A program made the position numbers and the translations under genes. Source: Planctomycetales bacterium (lineage in GTDB: Bacteria; Planctomycetota; Planctomycetia; Pirellulales; Pirellulaceae). Taken from it: DNA of 34,464 nt. Numbering within the stretch: position 1 is the stretch's first letter; every line of letters begins with the position of its first letter. Under the pieces are notes generated by a model. The model saw nothing but the letters and a program-made list of their open reading frames with translations. It was not told the origin of the DNA and ran no database searches. The stretch is from contig JAGQOY010000060.1 of NCBI GenBank assembly GCA_020427005.1, positions 1 to 34,464 of the forward strand, written 5' to 3'. This document shows, piece after piece, positions 18,499-25,410 of the stretch.

Positions 18499-19053
18499 CT
18501 AGTCTCCAAGTAACTCGTTTAGTCGCTTCAATCCTCGATGCAACAGACCACCTACTGCTGCCTCGCTACGCCCAATTTTTTGAGCTGTCTCGAATAGCTT
18601 GAGCCCCTGTAGATAATGCAGCTCGATGGCTCGTCGCTGCGCTTCGGGGAGCTTGTCCAGTGCCGCTGGCAATCGAAGCAATTGCTCATCAAGCACCGCT
18701 TTCTGACTTGCCGAGACGGACCTGGAAACTATTGCATCCACTCTGCGGAAGGACTCATCAATCTTATCGTTGATTGAGACGTTGCGAGCCATATCTCGTT
18801 TGGCTCGACCGTGATGCCTCATCACGTCAACCAAATTATTAGCTAGAATGCGACGCAGCCAAGCCAAAAGCTCTGGACGGGAACTACCTCGAAACTGTTC
18901 TTTTCGAGCCACAGCATCCAGCAGGGTTTGTTGAACTAGATCCGACGCATCGACTCTTTGTCGAAGCCAGGAATCAACCTGACTGTTGGCTAGCAATTTC
19001 AAATAGGCCCGGCACTTTTGCAACGATTCTTCGTCGATGTTATCCGGTCCCAC
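18499..19053 (-). CDS. ECF-like sigma-70 family RNA polymerase sigma factor
   Basis: Directs RNA polymerase to specific promoters. I choose GTG at 19053 (184 residues), because AAAAAGG lies 8 nt upstream; a TTG two codons earlier is too close to that site. Region 2 is visible as DASDLVQQTLLDAVARKEQF and ELLAWLRRILANNLVDVMR, and region 4 as LPEAQRRAIELHYLQGLKLFETA plus the helix-turn-helix RSEAAVGGLLHRGLKRL. The N-terminal part resembles planctomycete ECF groups that are encoded beside Ser/Thr kinases. No anti-sigma gene is adjacent; instead the next gene, 4 nt on, is a membrane Ser/Thr kinase. Regulation by phosphorylation is therefore plausible, by analogy with kinase-controlled ECF factors known in Vibrio. 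Ser/Thr residues in the linker (residues about 95-112, e.g. SRSVSAS) are candidate sites, which is inference. Confidence 0.93.
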   Translation of the reverse strand: MGPDNIDEESLQKCRAYLKLLANSQVDSWLRQRVDASDLVQQTLLDAVARKEQFRGSSRPELLAWLRRILANNLVDVMRHHGRAKRDMARNVSINDKIDESFRRVDAIVSRSVSASQKAVLDEQLLRLPAALDKLPEAQRRAIELHYLQGLKLFETAQKIGRSEAAVGGLLHRGLKRLNELLGD

Positions 19054-19123
19054 TATCAAAGCCTTTTTCGTATGTAATGCAACCTGCTGTCCCGCTTGCT
19101 CACCAAAACATCGCTACATTCTG

Positions 19124-19132
19124 ATTTTAACA
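19124..19132 (-). promoter_or_regulatory. Candidate extended -10 promoter for the sigma-kinase array
   Basis: On the minus strand the sequence is TGTTAAAAT, an extended -10 (TGn) with a 5/6 match to TATAAT. A weak -35 candidate, TTGTGA, lies 19 nt further upstream, longer than ideal. It would give a transcript starting near 19117 and a leader of about 64 nt before the GTG at 19053. This is a housekeeping-type match; an autoregulated ECF promoter might look quite different. Confidence 0.3.
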
Positions 19133-19232
19133 GACCTCAAAAGTGTTTTCACAAATTACGCTTCGTGAAATTCTAGTTAACTATGCGCTATTACTTTCTA
19201 GAAAATTGTAGGTTGCATGTGCCATGTTCCCC

Positions 19233-19307
19233 GACGCGTCAGGGTTTATAGATGTGGTGAACCGAGACGCGTCAGCGGATGGGAATTTCCGCAGCTATCA
19301 TCATCCG
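19233..19307. repeat. GACGCGTCAG repeat pair with stem-loop (REP-like)
   Basis: The 10-mer GACGCGTCAG occurs at 19233-19242 and 19266-19275, and CGGATG (19276-19281) is complementary to CATCCG (19302-19307). Related 10-mers occur at 19633 (GACGCTTCAG) and inside another repeat at 21683 (GATGCGTCAG). This spacing and symmetry resemble dispersed intergenic palindromic repeats; I recall similar GACGCGTC-bearing repeats in Pirellulaceae intergenic DNA, but that is from memory. Confidence 0.5.
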
Positions 19308-20011
19308 TCCCCCGTGGCCCTACCCACGCCACCTACAGTCCTTAATTGGGCATGGTTATTATTGAAGGAATTTGAACATGCGTGCAACATCCTAGTCCGC
19401 TATGCCAAAGACGCTAATTGAGGCCAACCACAGCGCACAGTATTAAAGTTTTCTCCAGCTTTTTTTGCCAAACTGTCCTCAATTACCTCAAGGAGACTTT
19501 GTAGAGTGCATTTGACCAGAGTTTTTTCGCAATCACTTATCGACAATGGTCATCTCTTGCTCTGTCGTTTTGCCACGAATCTCGGGAGCGTACATGCCGA
19601 AACCAGTTGCGGGCATCGCTCGAGATACCCCCGACGCTTCAGCTCGTAGTTCGTACTTCCGGGTGTCTGAATGTATTTTCTGAACTTATGCGAAACTAAT
19701 AGCTGAACTGATGAACTGATTTACTCTCAATACAGAGCACTTTGTCCGCGGAGCGATCCACGACTAACAAGGCAAGCCAGGCGAAGTGTTAGCGTTTGGA
19801 TTTTGGGAAAGACATTGTTGAAGCTCGCGAAAACCAGTTGAGTGAAATACTTGGAATTTAAGTCAAAGTGCTGCCAGCAGGTCCCACCAGAAAAATTGGT
19901 CCGACACGGCCCCCAATCAGCATGCCAAAAACTTCCGCTCTTGGCATTTACTACGTATATTGAATCACCACCGTCACGGAACCGGGACTCTCTAGTTGTG
20001 AAGGTTGCCTC

Positions 20012-20368
20012 ATGCGCAAACGGAAGAAGGTTGATGATGATCCGCAATGGTGGACGGAAGCGGTGGAATTGGAGGTCGCGGATAAGCTGACTGAGGCAGA
20101 AGCTGTCATCCGCAGGGCCTTAGATCCGCGTGGCGATCCTTCTTCGGCACAGATTGCCTACCTTTATGAAGTGCGATGTCGTCGCCTCATATCGCAGGGA
20201 CAGCTCGACGAGGCCCGCAAGGCAGCGGACAAGGGTTACCGTTTCATGTGTGAATACGCTTCGGGCGCGACATCTGGTGGGGAAGGCATAGCACTTTCCC
20301 AAGAGGCGCAGGACTACCGAAAAACACTCGACAGACTAATCAAAAAGGCTATCTCCAAGCTTTCGTAA
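20012..20368 (+). CDS. Small TPR-like helical protein of unknown function
   Basis: 118 residues from an ATG with AAGG 7 nt upstream. The sequence is highly charged and helical. Two helix-turn-helix units resemble TPR repeats: DKLTEAEAVIRRALDP (about 25-40) and AYLYEVRCRRLISQGQLDEA (about 49-68). The C-terminus is Lys-rich. There is no signal peptide, so it is probably cytoplasmic. It is the first of three small plus-strand genes and is divergent from the sigma-kinase array, about 960 bp away. The function is not recognised; a partner-binding or adaptor role would fit a TPR-like fold, which is inference. Confidence 0.65.
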   Translation: MRKRKKVDDDPQWWTEAVELEVADKLTEAEAVIRRALDPRGDPSSAQIAYLYEVRCRRLISQGQLDEARKAADKGYRFMCEYASGATSGGEGIALSQEAQDYRKTLDRLIKKAISKLS

Positions 20369-20518
20369 CTATGCTGTAACTTACATATGTATTATGATTG
20401 CAATGGGTAGCAAAGCCCTTTGATCCTCAATTCTATGTTACCAGTAACTATGACGAGCATTTCGAGTCGCTTAGCCTGCCGTCCTTGTTGGTAAGCAGAT
20501 TATAAGACGCGGAACACG

Positions 20519-21004
20519 ATGGCTATTTTCACGACTGTGACAGCCGACGAAATGCAAAGTCACAAATTGCCGGCCGTGGAAATAACTTGTCAATCGCTCG
20601 TTCCGCCGGCACGATTCCATGACTCCCAAACTCCACTGTACTTCAGCGGGCCACCCGGTGGCCCGGATTTTCTTTACCTGCAGGTCATCGAAAACCCGCT
20701 AGATTGCGATCCATTTTCACTGGACGCAGAAGTGCTCAAGCACGACAGGCCAGGACAAAATTTCAAGATCGGTGAAGCGAGTCAATTGGAGATCGCCGGT
20801 GAGAAACGACTGGCACGCTGCTGGAGCATTCACGTTACACCTTGGCTTGACGCGCGCGCAACCGCGTTCATTGCTGTACCAGAATCACAAGCTATTGTTT
20901 TAATAACTTTCTCCGCCTGGACCGATGCAGAGAACAACATTGTAACGCATCATATTCAACGAATGATATTGAACACGTTAACTATTACACCCAGACCACA
21001 ATGA
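20519..21004 (+). CDS. Hypothetical protein
   Basis: 161 residues from the ATG at 20519 (GGAAC 4-5 nt upstream). No signal peptide or membrane segment. Mixed alpha/beta sequence with strand-like stretches (PDFLYLQVIEN, CWSIHVTPWL, AFIAVPESQAIVLITFSAW) and a final helix-strand (HHIQRMILNTLTI). That order loosely recalls DcrB/PsbP-like domains, but I cannot support the assignment. It lies 150 nt after the small TPR-like gene, and a hairpin begins 20 nt after its stop codon. Coding is supported by the open frame, its position between two plausible genes on the same strand, and lack of a competing frame. Confidence 0.6.
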   Translation: MAIFTTVTADEMQSHKLPAVEITCQSLVPPARFHDSQTPLYFSGPPGGPDFLYLQVIENPLDCDPFSLDAEVLKHDRPGQNFKIGEASQLEIAGEKRLARCWSIHVTPWLDARATAFIAVPESQAIVLITFSAWTDAENNIVTHHIQRMILNTLTITPRPQ

Positions 21005-21023
21005 ACTAGCATTCAAAACGGAA

Positions 21024-21046
21024 AGAGTTGTCCAATCAACAACTCT
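21024..21046 (+). terminator. Hairpin after the 20519-21004 gene
   Basis: AGAGTTGT (21024-21031) and ACAACTCT (21039-21046) form a perfect 8-bp stem with a 7-nt loop, 20 nt after the stop codon. There is no T run after it, so termination may be partial or Rho-assisted. Confidence 0.45.
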
Positions 21047-21136
21047 ACTGGTTGGCATACTCTACAATTGCAACGTCGAATCCAGCCCCGACCTAAATAC
21101 CTAGTTCCGAGACACGAAAAACTTCGTCAATCCTCC

Positions 21137-21526
21137 ATGCACACACTGTTCCATACCATTTGTGCAATCGTCATCGTACCGTACGTCGCCCTGGCGACGT
21201 TCTTTGTGTTTATTACTCAGGCATCGCAATCCAAAGGATTGAAGGAACTAATCGACGTCGTTTGGAACAACACGGATTGGTTCGTAGGGCTTGGAATCTA
21301 TGCTACCCCTGTACTTTGGGTCTGCCTAGTTGCGATGGGTTTTGTTCCGAGCTTTCAGAAAGCAGGCTCACTGTGCCTATGTTTGCTTGCCATACTCTGC
21401 TTGCTGATAATTGTCACTCTGCAGTCGACTCGACTGGATCTTGGGCAGGCTATCTTCCTGCTACCCTGTGGAATAGTGGCAATAGTGAGTGGCTGGCTTT
21501 TTTATCATGCTAACTCTGCCCAGTGA
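21137..21526 (+). CDS. Small integral membrane protein of unknown function
   Basis: 129 residues from the ATG at 21137; an in-frame TTG at 21068 would add 23 polar residues and I do not prefer it. Four hydrophobic helices are visible: about residues 5-27 (ICAIVIVPYVALATFFVF), 46-67 (WFVGLGIYATPVLWVCLVAM), 75-95 (LCLCLLAILCLLIIVTL) and 103-124 (AIFLLPCGIVAIVSGWLFY). The loops are short, with no enzyme or transporter motif. It is the third of three small unrecognised genes on the plus strand and is convergent with sodA. The ribosome site is weak, which lowers confidence in the start but not in the frame. Confidence 0.6.
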   Translation: MHTLFHTICAIVIVPYVALATFFVFITQASQSKGLKELIDVVWNNTDWFVGLGIYATPVLWVCLVAMGFVPSFQKAGSLCLCLLAILCLLIIVTLQSTRLDLGQAIFLLPCGIVAIVSGWLFYHANSAQ

Positions 21527-21656
21527 CCTCCAAGAGGCCCTTCCTCAGATTGCTGCTTACTTCCGCCGGGAAGATAAACATGTGTTCAGGACCTGACGTT
21601 GGGCTGGAAGATAATTGGATGAGGCACGAGTCCATGATTCCTAAATGCACGTGCCC

Positions 21657-21756
21657 GATTATGAACTCGGATTTCATTGGATGATGCGTCAGCAGCCGGG
21701 TCGAGTATTACCCGAGCACCGACGGCACCTTTCTGCCTTCGGCTCACAGATCATAA
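21657..21756. repeat. Dispersed intergenic repeat, copy A (~100 bp)
   Basis: Matches a second copy at 28558-28674. Shared blocks are the left end ATGAACTCGGATTT (21661-21674) and the right end GCCTTCGGCTC (21735-21745), followed by CAGATCATAA. The two ends are imperfect inverted repeats: ATTATGAACT at the left against TTATGATCTG read from the right end. The interior is diverged, and here includes GATGCGTCAG and a small stem CGGGT/ACCCG. Short length, inverted ends and no ORF suggest a MITE- or REP-like element. Confidence 0.55.
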
Positions 21757-21764
21757 GCGGCCCC

Positions 21765-21803
21765 GCACACCGACCACCGATGGATACATGGTACCCGGTG
21801 TGC
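21765..21803. terminator. Inverted repeat between convergent genes
   Basis: GCACACCG (21765-21772) and CGGTGTGC (21796-21803) form a perfect 8-bp stem with a 23-nt loop. It lies between the ends of the small membrane protein gene and sodA, so it could terminate both. There is no T run, and it adjoins repeat copy A, so it may belong to the mobile repeat instead. Confidence 0.4.
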
Positions 21804-21861
21804 ACGGATCTGTTATGGTTTTCACCTTCAATATATTCGGGAAAAGCATCACCAATACGAG

Positions 21862-22485
21862 TTATTGGGCAGCTGAAAATCGCGTTGCTACAGCATCCCA
21901 GTCCACCAGGTTCCAGAACGCCGCTACGTAATCAGGACGCCGATTTTGATAGTTCAGGTAGTAGGCGTGTTCCCAAACGTCTAGTCCAAGAATGGGAGTT
22001 CCCCCAATTCCCGCGACGGACTCACCCATTAACGGGCTATCCTGGTTTGCGGTTGATCCAACCTTAAGCTGCCCACCGCTCACATACAACCAAGCCCAAC
22101 CACTACCAAAGCGAGTTTGGGCTGCGGACGCGAAAAGCTCCTTCAATTTGTCAAACGAGCCAAAGGCAGCGTCAATTGAAGTTGCCAATTCGCCGCTAGG
22201 AGATCCACCTTTGCCTGGCCCCATGACAGTCCAAAACAAAGAGTGGTTTGCATGCCCGCCTCCATTGTTTCGTACGGCACCGCGTTTGTCGTCCGGAACG
22301 GCACTTAAATCTGCAATTAAATCCTCAACCGATTTGCTTTCGAGGACTGTACCGGCGATCGCGCCGTTAACGTTATTAATGTAAGCTTGATGATGCTTTG
22401 CATGGTGAATTTCCATGGTTCGAGCATCAATATGAGGCTCCAACGCGTCATAGGCGTAGGGTAGGGCGGGAAGTTGATATGCCAT
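21862..22485 (-). CDS. sodA: Superoxide dismutase, Mn type
   Basis: Converts superoxide to oxygen and hydrogen peroxide. 207 residues from the ATG at 22485, which has AGGAG 8 nt upstream; the frame extends 44 codons further without a supporting start. The N-terminus MAYQLPALPYAYDALEPHID is close to E. coli SodA. The four metal ligands are H27, H81, D169 and H173 (in DVWEHAYYLNYQNRRPDY). The segments NNGGGHANHSLFW and STANQDSPLMGE carry the Gly and Gln that mark Mn-type rather than Fe-type enzymes, though metal choice cannot be proven from sequence. No export signal, so cytoplasmic. It stands alone, convergent with the small membrane protein gene. Confidence 0.96.
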   Translation of the reverse strand: MAYQLPALPYAYDALEPHIDARTMEIHHAKHHQAYINNVNGAIAGTVLESKSVEDLIADLSAVPDDKRGAVRNNGGGHANHSLFWTVMGPGKGGSPSGELATSIDAAFGSFDKLKELFASAAQTRFGSGWAWLYVSGGQLKVGSTANQDSPLMGESVAGIGGTPILGLDVWEHAYYLNYQNRRPDYVAAFWNLVDWDAVATRFSAAQ

Positions 22486-22846
22486 ATTAGAAGACTCCTG
22501 AAATGAACTGTTGGGGTTGATTATTAAACAGGTTCTCGAATTAGAATTTCGCCCGCGACGAAGCAGCTTCAGCAAGTCCATTTCGCTCAAGTGCGAGCCG
22601 AACTCAACTGGGGCCATTGCACGATATTCGCAGATTGCGATTCAGGCAACCCGGGGTCTGGAGGATAAGCGAGCTAGCAAGCGTGATTCAATACGCTGGA
22701 TGGTGGGCAGAAAGTCGAGGGTTATCTACAACTCGATCGTGCCACTTGATTCCAATGGCCTAGCCCGGTCCGCGGAACCAATGTGCACGGACTCAAGTGC
22801 AAGCACGTCAGACGGTTCATCGGCTAGCATGCTCGCCCAACCAACC
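22486..22846. other. Intergenic region, 361 bp
   Basis: Lies between the start of sodA and the end of the HD/GGEEF gene, both on the minus strand. It holds the sodA ribosome site (near 22493-22498) and presumably its promoter. Open frames exist on the plus strand, but their codon content is unlike the neighbouring genes and they have no ribosome sites. No repeats or RNA genes are seen. Confidence 0.5.
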
Positions 22847-25000
22847 CTAGCTACGGGGTTCGATGATCGAACGTTTTAGATCTTCGTCTACTTCCTGTGC
22901 GACGAGATAGGATTGGAAGCTAGTAAAGAACTGCTGAGCGACCCCTTCCATATTCGATGCCCGGCGGTCTCGAGGGCGAATTGGATTTAGTCGAACAACG
23001 AACAATGTTCGATTCTGGTAGGTTTTCATTCGCCCCTGCGCAACGACTTGTACCGACTTAACCTGAATGTCCATTTCCATCAGGGTCGGTCGTTCGGCTC
23101 CACGCCGTCCACACCCACTTGCGCCGGAATTGATCTTCACGATCACGCGGGAGTCACTGATCGAGACTATTTCTGCCTTGTGATCATTGACAAAGCCCGA
23201 GAGTTTCTCAATTGAGACTTCGCGTGGCACTGAGGTCAAAAATTCTCGTTCATAGACGAATTCGCTATTGCCACTTAGCCAAGCAAACCAACCCGTTTTT
23301 GGAGTACGGCAATGCGGTGCAGCTGACTGTGGTCGCGAGGGATCTTTCGAATCAGCTCCTGCTCCCGCGCCGAGCTGTATTACTTGGTTACGACCGTTTT
23401 CTTTTGCTGCCAAGAGTGCGCGGTCTGCTCTAGCAATCACGGTCTCCGCTGTATCGCCCGCTTGAATCTCCGTTACACCAAAGCTACATGTCATCGTGCC
23501 TCCCTTAAGTGCAGGCACCGGAGTAGCCTGAACTCGAGCCCGAATCTGTTCGGCTCTGGCAGTGGCAGTCGCAATATCACATGTGGGACAGAGAATTACG
23601 AATTCCTCACCGCCATACCGTGCGACAAAGTCATGGGTCCGGGACACATCTTTGAGCAAGCTAGCGAACGTTACTAGAGCGTCGTCTCCCGCTTGATGGC
23701 CAAAGTTGTCATTGATACGTTTGAAAAAATCTATATCGCAAATGATGACGCTTCCGGGCACATTCATCATATGAAATTGCTCAACGAGTTCGGGTAGCAC
23801 CCGCGTTAGCTCGGCCCGATTGTTAACCTTCGTAAGCGGATCTTGAGTAGCGATTCGATGAAGGTTGACTACAGTTTCTTCCAACGATGCTTGCTCAGAT
23901 GTGTCATGGACTGCTAATACAATTCCGGACAATTCCTGACCATCCGCGAATACAGGCAAGGCTACTAACTCAACCTGGGTACGGCCCCCATGCGAATTAA
24001 TGACCTGGTAGCGTTGTTTGAATTCAGCACGTTGCGTCAAAGTCTGTGCAACTGGACATGAATCCGAGGTCAGGGGTTGACCATTGTCGTCGCAAAGCCC
24101 CAGCAACTCCGGGCACCACAACGTATGTGTCATAGTCCCTGCGAGTTGCCCTGACAATTGTTCGGCAGCAGGATTCCAATAGATGACCTGGCCCCCAGCA
24201 TCGATGTATACAACTCCATCAGGCATGGACTGCACAAGCTGGCGATGGAAACTATTGTCGATCAATTTAGCCAGTGCGCCACATGAAACAGGGACGTGGG
24301 AGTTACCCATACCTAAATTGAAGCAACTTGGATCCCCCGACAGTTCCAACAACCAACGGCTGGTCGTAGCAGCGTCGATTTCGTGGCGAGGTTGACTGAA
24401 GAACTCACAGAAATCCTTGACTAATTCCACGTCAAACTGTGTGCCGCAATGTGCAAACAGGACCTCAATAGCGCGCTCATGACTAAGTGCGTTTCGAAAC
24501 ACTTGCTGTGTGGTCATTGAGTCAAAGGCATCGGCAATTGCAAGCATATTTGCAGATTTCGACGCCCGAGATTTGTTGCCTTGACTGGCTCCCGAAATGA
24601 TCTCAATAACATTGGATGATGCTCCCGAGCCATTGAGAATCTCGATAGCTAGATCGATCCGCATTTGCATGTAGGCAATTTCAAGACTTTCTAACGACCC
24701 TGGCTTGTGAAGAATCGCGTCTGGAACTCCAATTTTCCCAATGTCGTGTAGCAGTGCAGCTATTTCCAATTCCATCCGATCTTCTGGCTGCATGTCCTGC
24801 CAAGTCGCCCATTTGGAACACCCAAGGGCGACTCTCAATGAATGCGATGCCGACGGGGGATGTTTAGCTCGCAATGCGAGAAATAACCCCGAGAAGTTTC
24901 CTAACCGCCCTTGAACCAACTGGTCCAAGACAGGATTTTCCGCCCTGACGGGAGGAATGATCTCAGAAACGGTAGTGATGGGTAAAGACATTGATTGCAT
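22847..25000 (-). CDS. HD-like / PAS / GGDEF signalling protein (predicted diguanylate cyclase)
   Basis: 717 residues with no membrane segment. An HD-GYP-like region spans about 50-210: the HD pair is in LLHDIGKIGVPDAIL (H85, D86), and the later IADAFDSMTTQQVFRNALSH is present. The HHExxDGxGYP part is missing, so phosphodiesterase activity is doubtful. A PAS domain lies at about 245-370 (LVQSMPDGVVYIDAGGQVIYWNPAAEQLSG). The GGDEF domain (about 380-545) has an active-type GGEEF at 463-467 and an inhibitory-site RTHD at 454-457, exactly five residues before it. It should therefore make c-di-GMP and be subject to product inhibition. Residues about 570-717 form an unassigned, strand-rich region with a Cys-Gly-Arg-Arg patch. 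It is a single gene with long gaps on both sides. Confidence 0.92.
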   Translation of the reverse strand: MQSMSLPITTVSEIIPPVRAENPVLDQLVQGRLGNFSGLFLALRAKHPPSASHSLRVALGCSKWATWQDMQPEDRMELEIAALLHDIGKIGVPDAILHKPGSLESLEIAYMQMRIDLAIEILNGSGASSNVIEIISGASQGNKSRASKSANMLAIADAFDSMTTQQVFRNALSHERAIEVLFAHCGTQFDVELVKDFCEFFSQPRHEIDAATTSRWLLELSGDPSCFNLGMGNSHVPVSCGALAKLIDNSFHRQLVQSMPDGVVYIDAGGQVIYWNPAAEQLSGQLAGTMTHTLWCPELLGLCDDNGQPLTSDSCPVAQTLTQRAEFKQRYQVINSHGGRTQVELVALPVFADGQELSGIVLAVHDTSEQASLEETVVNLHRIATQDPLTKVNNRAELTRVLPELVEQFHMMNVPGSVIICDIDFFKRINDNFGHQAGDDALVTFASLLKDVSRTHDFVARYGGEEFVILCPTCDIATATARAEQIRARVQATPVPALKGGTMTCSFGVTEIQAGDTAETVIARADRALLAAKENGRNQVIQLGAGAGADSKDPSRPQSAAPHCRTPKTGWFAWLSGNSEFVYEREFLTSVPREVSIEKLSGFVNDHKAEIVSISDSRVIVKINSGASGCGRRGAERPTLMEMDIQVKSVQVVAQGRMKTYQNRTLFVVRLNPIRPRDRRASNMEGVAQQFFTSFQSYLVAQEVDEDLKRSIIEPRS

Positions 25001-25309
25001 AACTAGGTAGTCAGGGGAGCTCCTACGATTTGTATGGCTAAGGGAAAGTTAGGACGCTGTCGACGAGAGGTCAAAAATATTTCTGGGCGGATTGACGCGA
25101 TTCCGCCCTTTCCTTCTCTGGGACCTGCGAATCTGTAATTCGAAAGAAACGGAATTGACTTTTGTATCGAAAGTTGGGATTGTCACACCGAGGGAATGGG
25201 CTTAGCGACGCCCTCAATCAACCGCTCCCCGCAAGGTTACACTCAAATCTCACCCGGGGCTTGTGCGTAAACTTGAAGGCTTGACAGGGGAAAGGTCTGC
25301 CGCTGTGAA

Positions 25310-25369
25310 GGTCCGACCCAACAAAATGGGCGTCCAACCAAACCAGTGTGCGTCCGACCAAATCAACAC
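25310..25369. repeat. Three 20-bp tandem direct repeats, operator-like
   Basis: Units begin at 25310, 25330 and 25350, each 20 bp. Their first halves read GGTCCGACCCAAC, GCGTCCAACCAAAC and GCGTCCGACCAAAT, consensus G-s-GTCC-r-ACC-m-A; the second halves are diverged. The 20-bp period is close to two helical turns, so any bound protein would sit on one face. They end about 7 bp before a TAATAT -10 candidate and 42 bp before the ATG at 25411. Confidence 0.6.
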
Positions 25370-25375
25370 CTAGGC

Positions 25376-25381
25376 TAATAT
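25376..25381 (+). promoter_or_regulatory. Candidate -10 box for the membrane protein gene
   Basis: TAATAT at 25376-25381 has no good -35 at 17 bp (TCCGAC), which would suit a promoter helped by an activator bound to the adjacent direct repeats. The start would be near 25388, with a short leader including the ribosome site GGGAG (about 25397-25401) before the ATG at 25411. Confidence 0.35.
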
Positions 25382-25410
25382 GATTAATCGCCAGGCGGGA
25401 GTAGTGGATC

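Larger units (their letters stand above)
19054..20011. other. Divergent intergenic region, 958 bp
   Basis: Separates the minus-strand sigma factor gene from a plus-strand small gene. It holds the candidate sigma promoter, the GACGCGTCAG repeats (19233-19307), and a diverged third copy, GACGCTTCAG, at 19633-19642. That third copy sits in a possible stem where GATACCC (19624-19630) pairs with GGGTGTC about 30 nt on. A 65-codon plus-strand frame across 19224-19421 is built from the repeats and has no gene-like features. I see no RNA gene. The region is unusually long for this window. Confidence 0.5.
21527..21861. other. Convergent intergenic region, 335 bp
   Basis: Lies between the 3' ends of the small membrane protein gene and sodA. 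It contains the ~100-bp repeat element (21657-21756) and a strong inverted repeat (21765-21803), both listed separately. No gene is seen. Confidence 0.55.
25001..25410. other. Divergent intergenic region, 410 bp
   Basis: Separates the HD/GGEEF gene from the membrane protein gene, so it should hold promoters for both. On the right side are a three-unit direct repeat (25310-25369) and a TAATAT -10 candidate. A TTGACA at 25281-25286 has no good -10 at 17 nt (TGTGAA). The left part shows nothing else I can name. Confidence 0.5.

Noticed and set aside
19224..19421. 65-codon plus-strand frame in the long gap beside the sigma factor gene
   Set aside because: It is built across GACGCGTCAG repeats and has no ribosome site or protein-like features.
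25310..25369. CRISPR array or plasmid-type iterons
   Set aside because: Only three 20-bp units with no spacers, no cas genes and no replication gene nearby; an operator-like array fits better.
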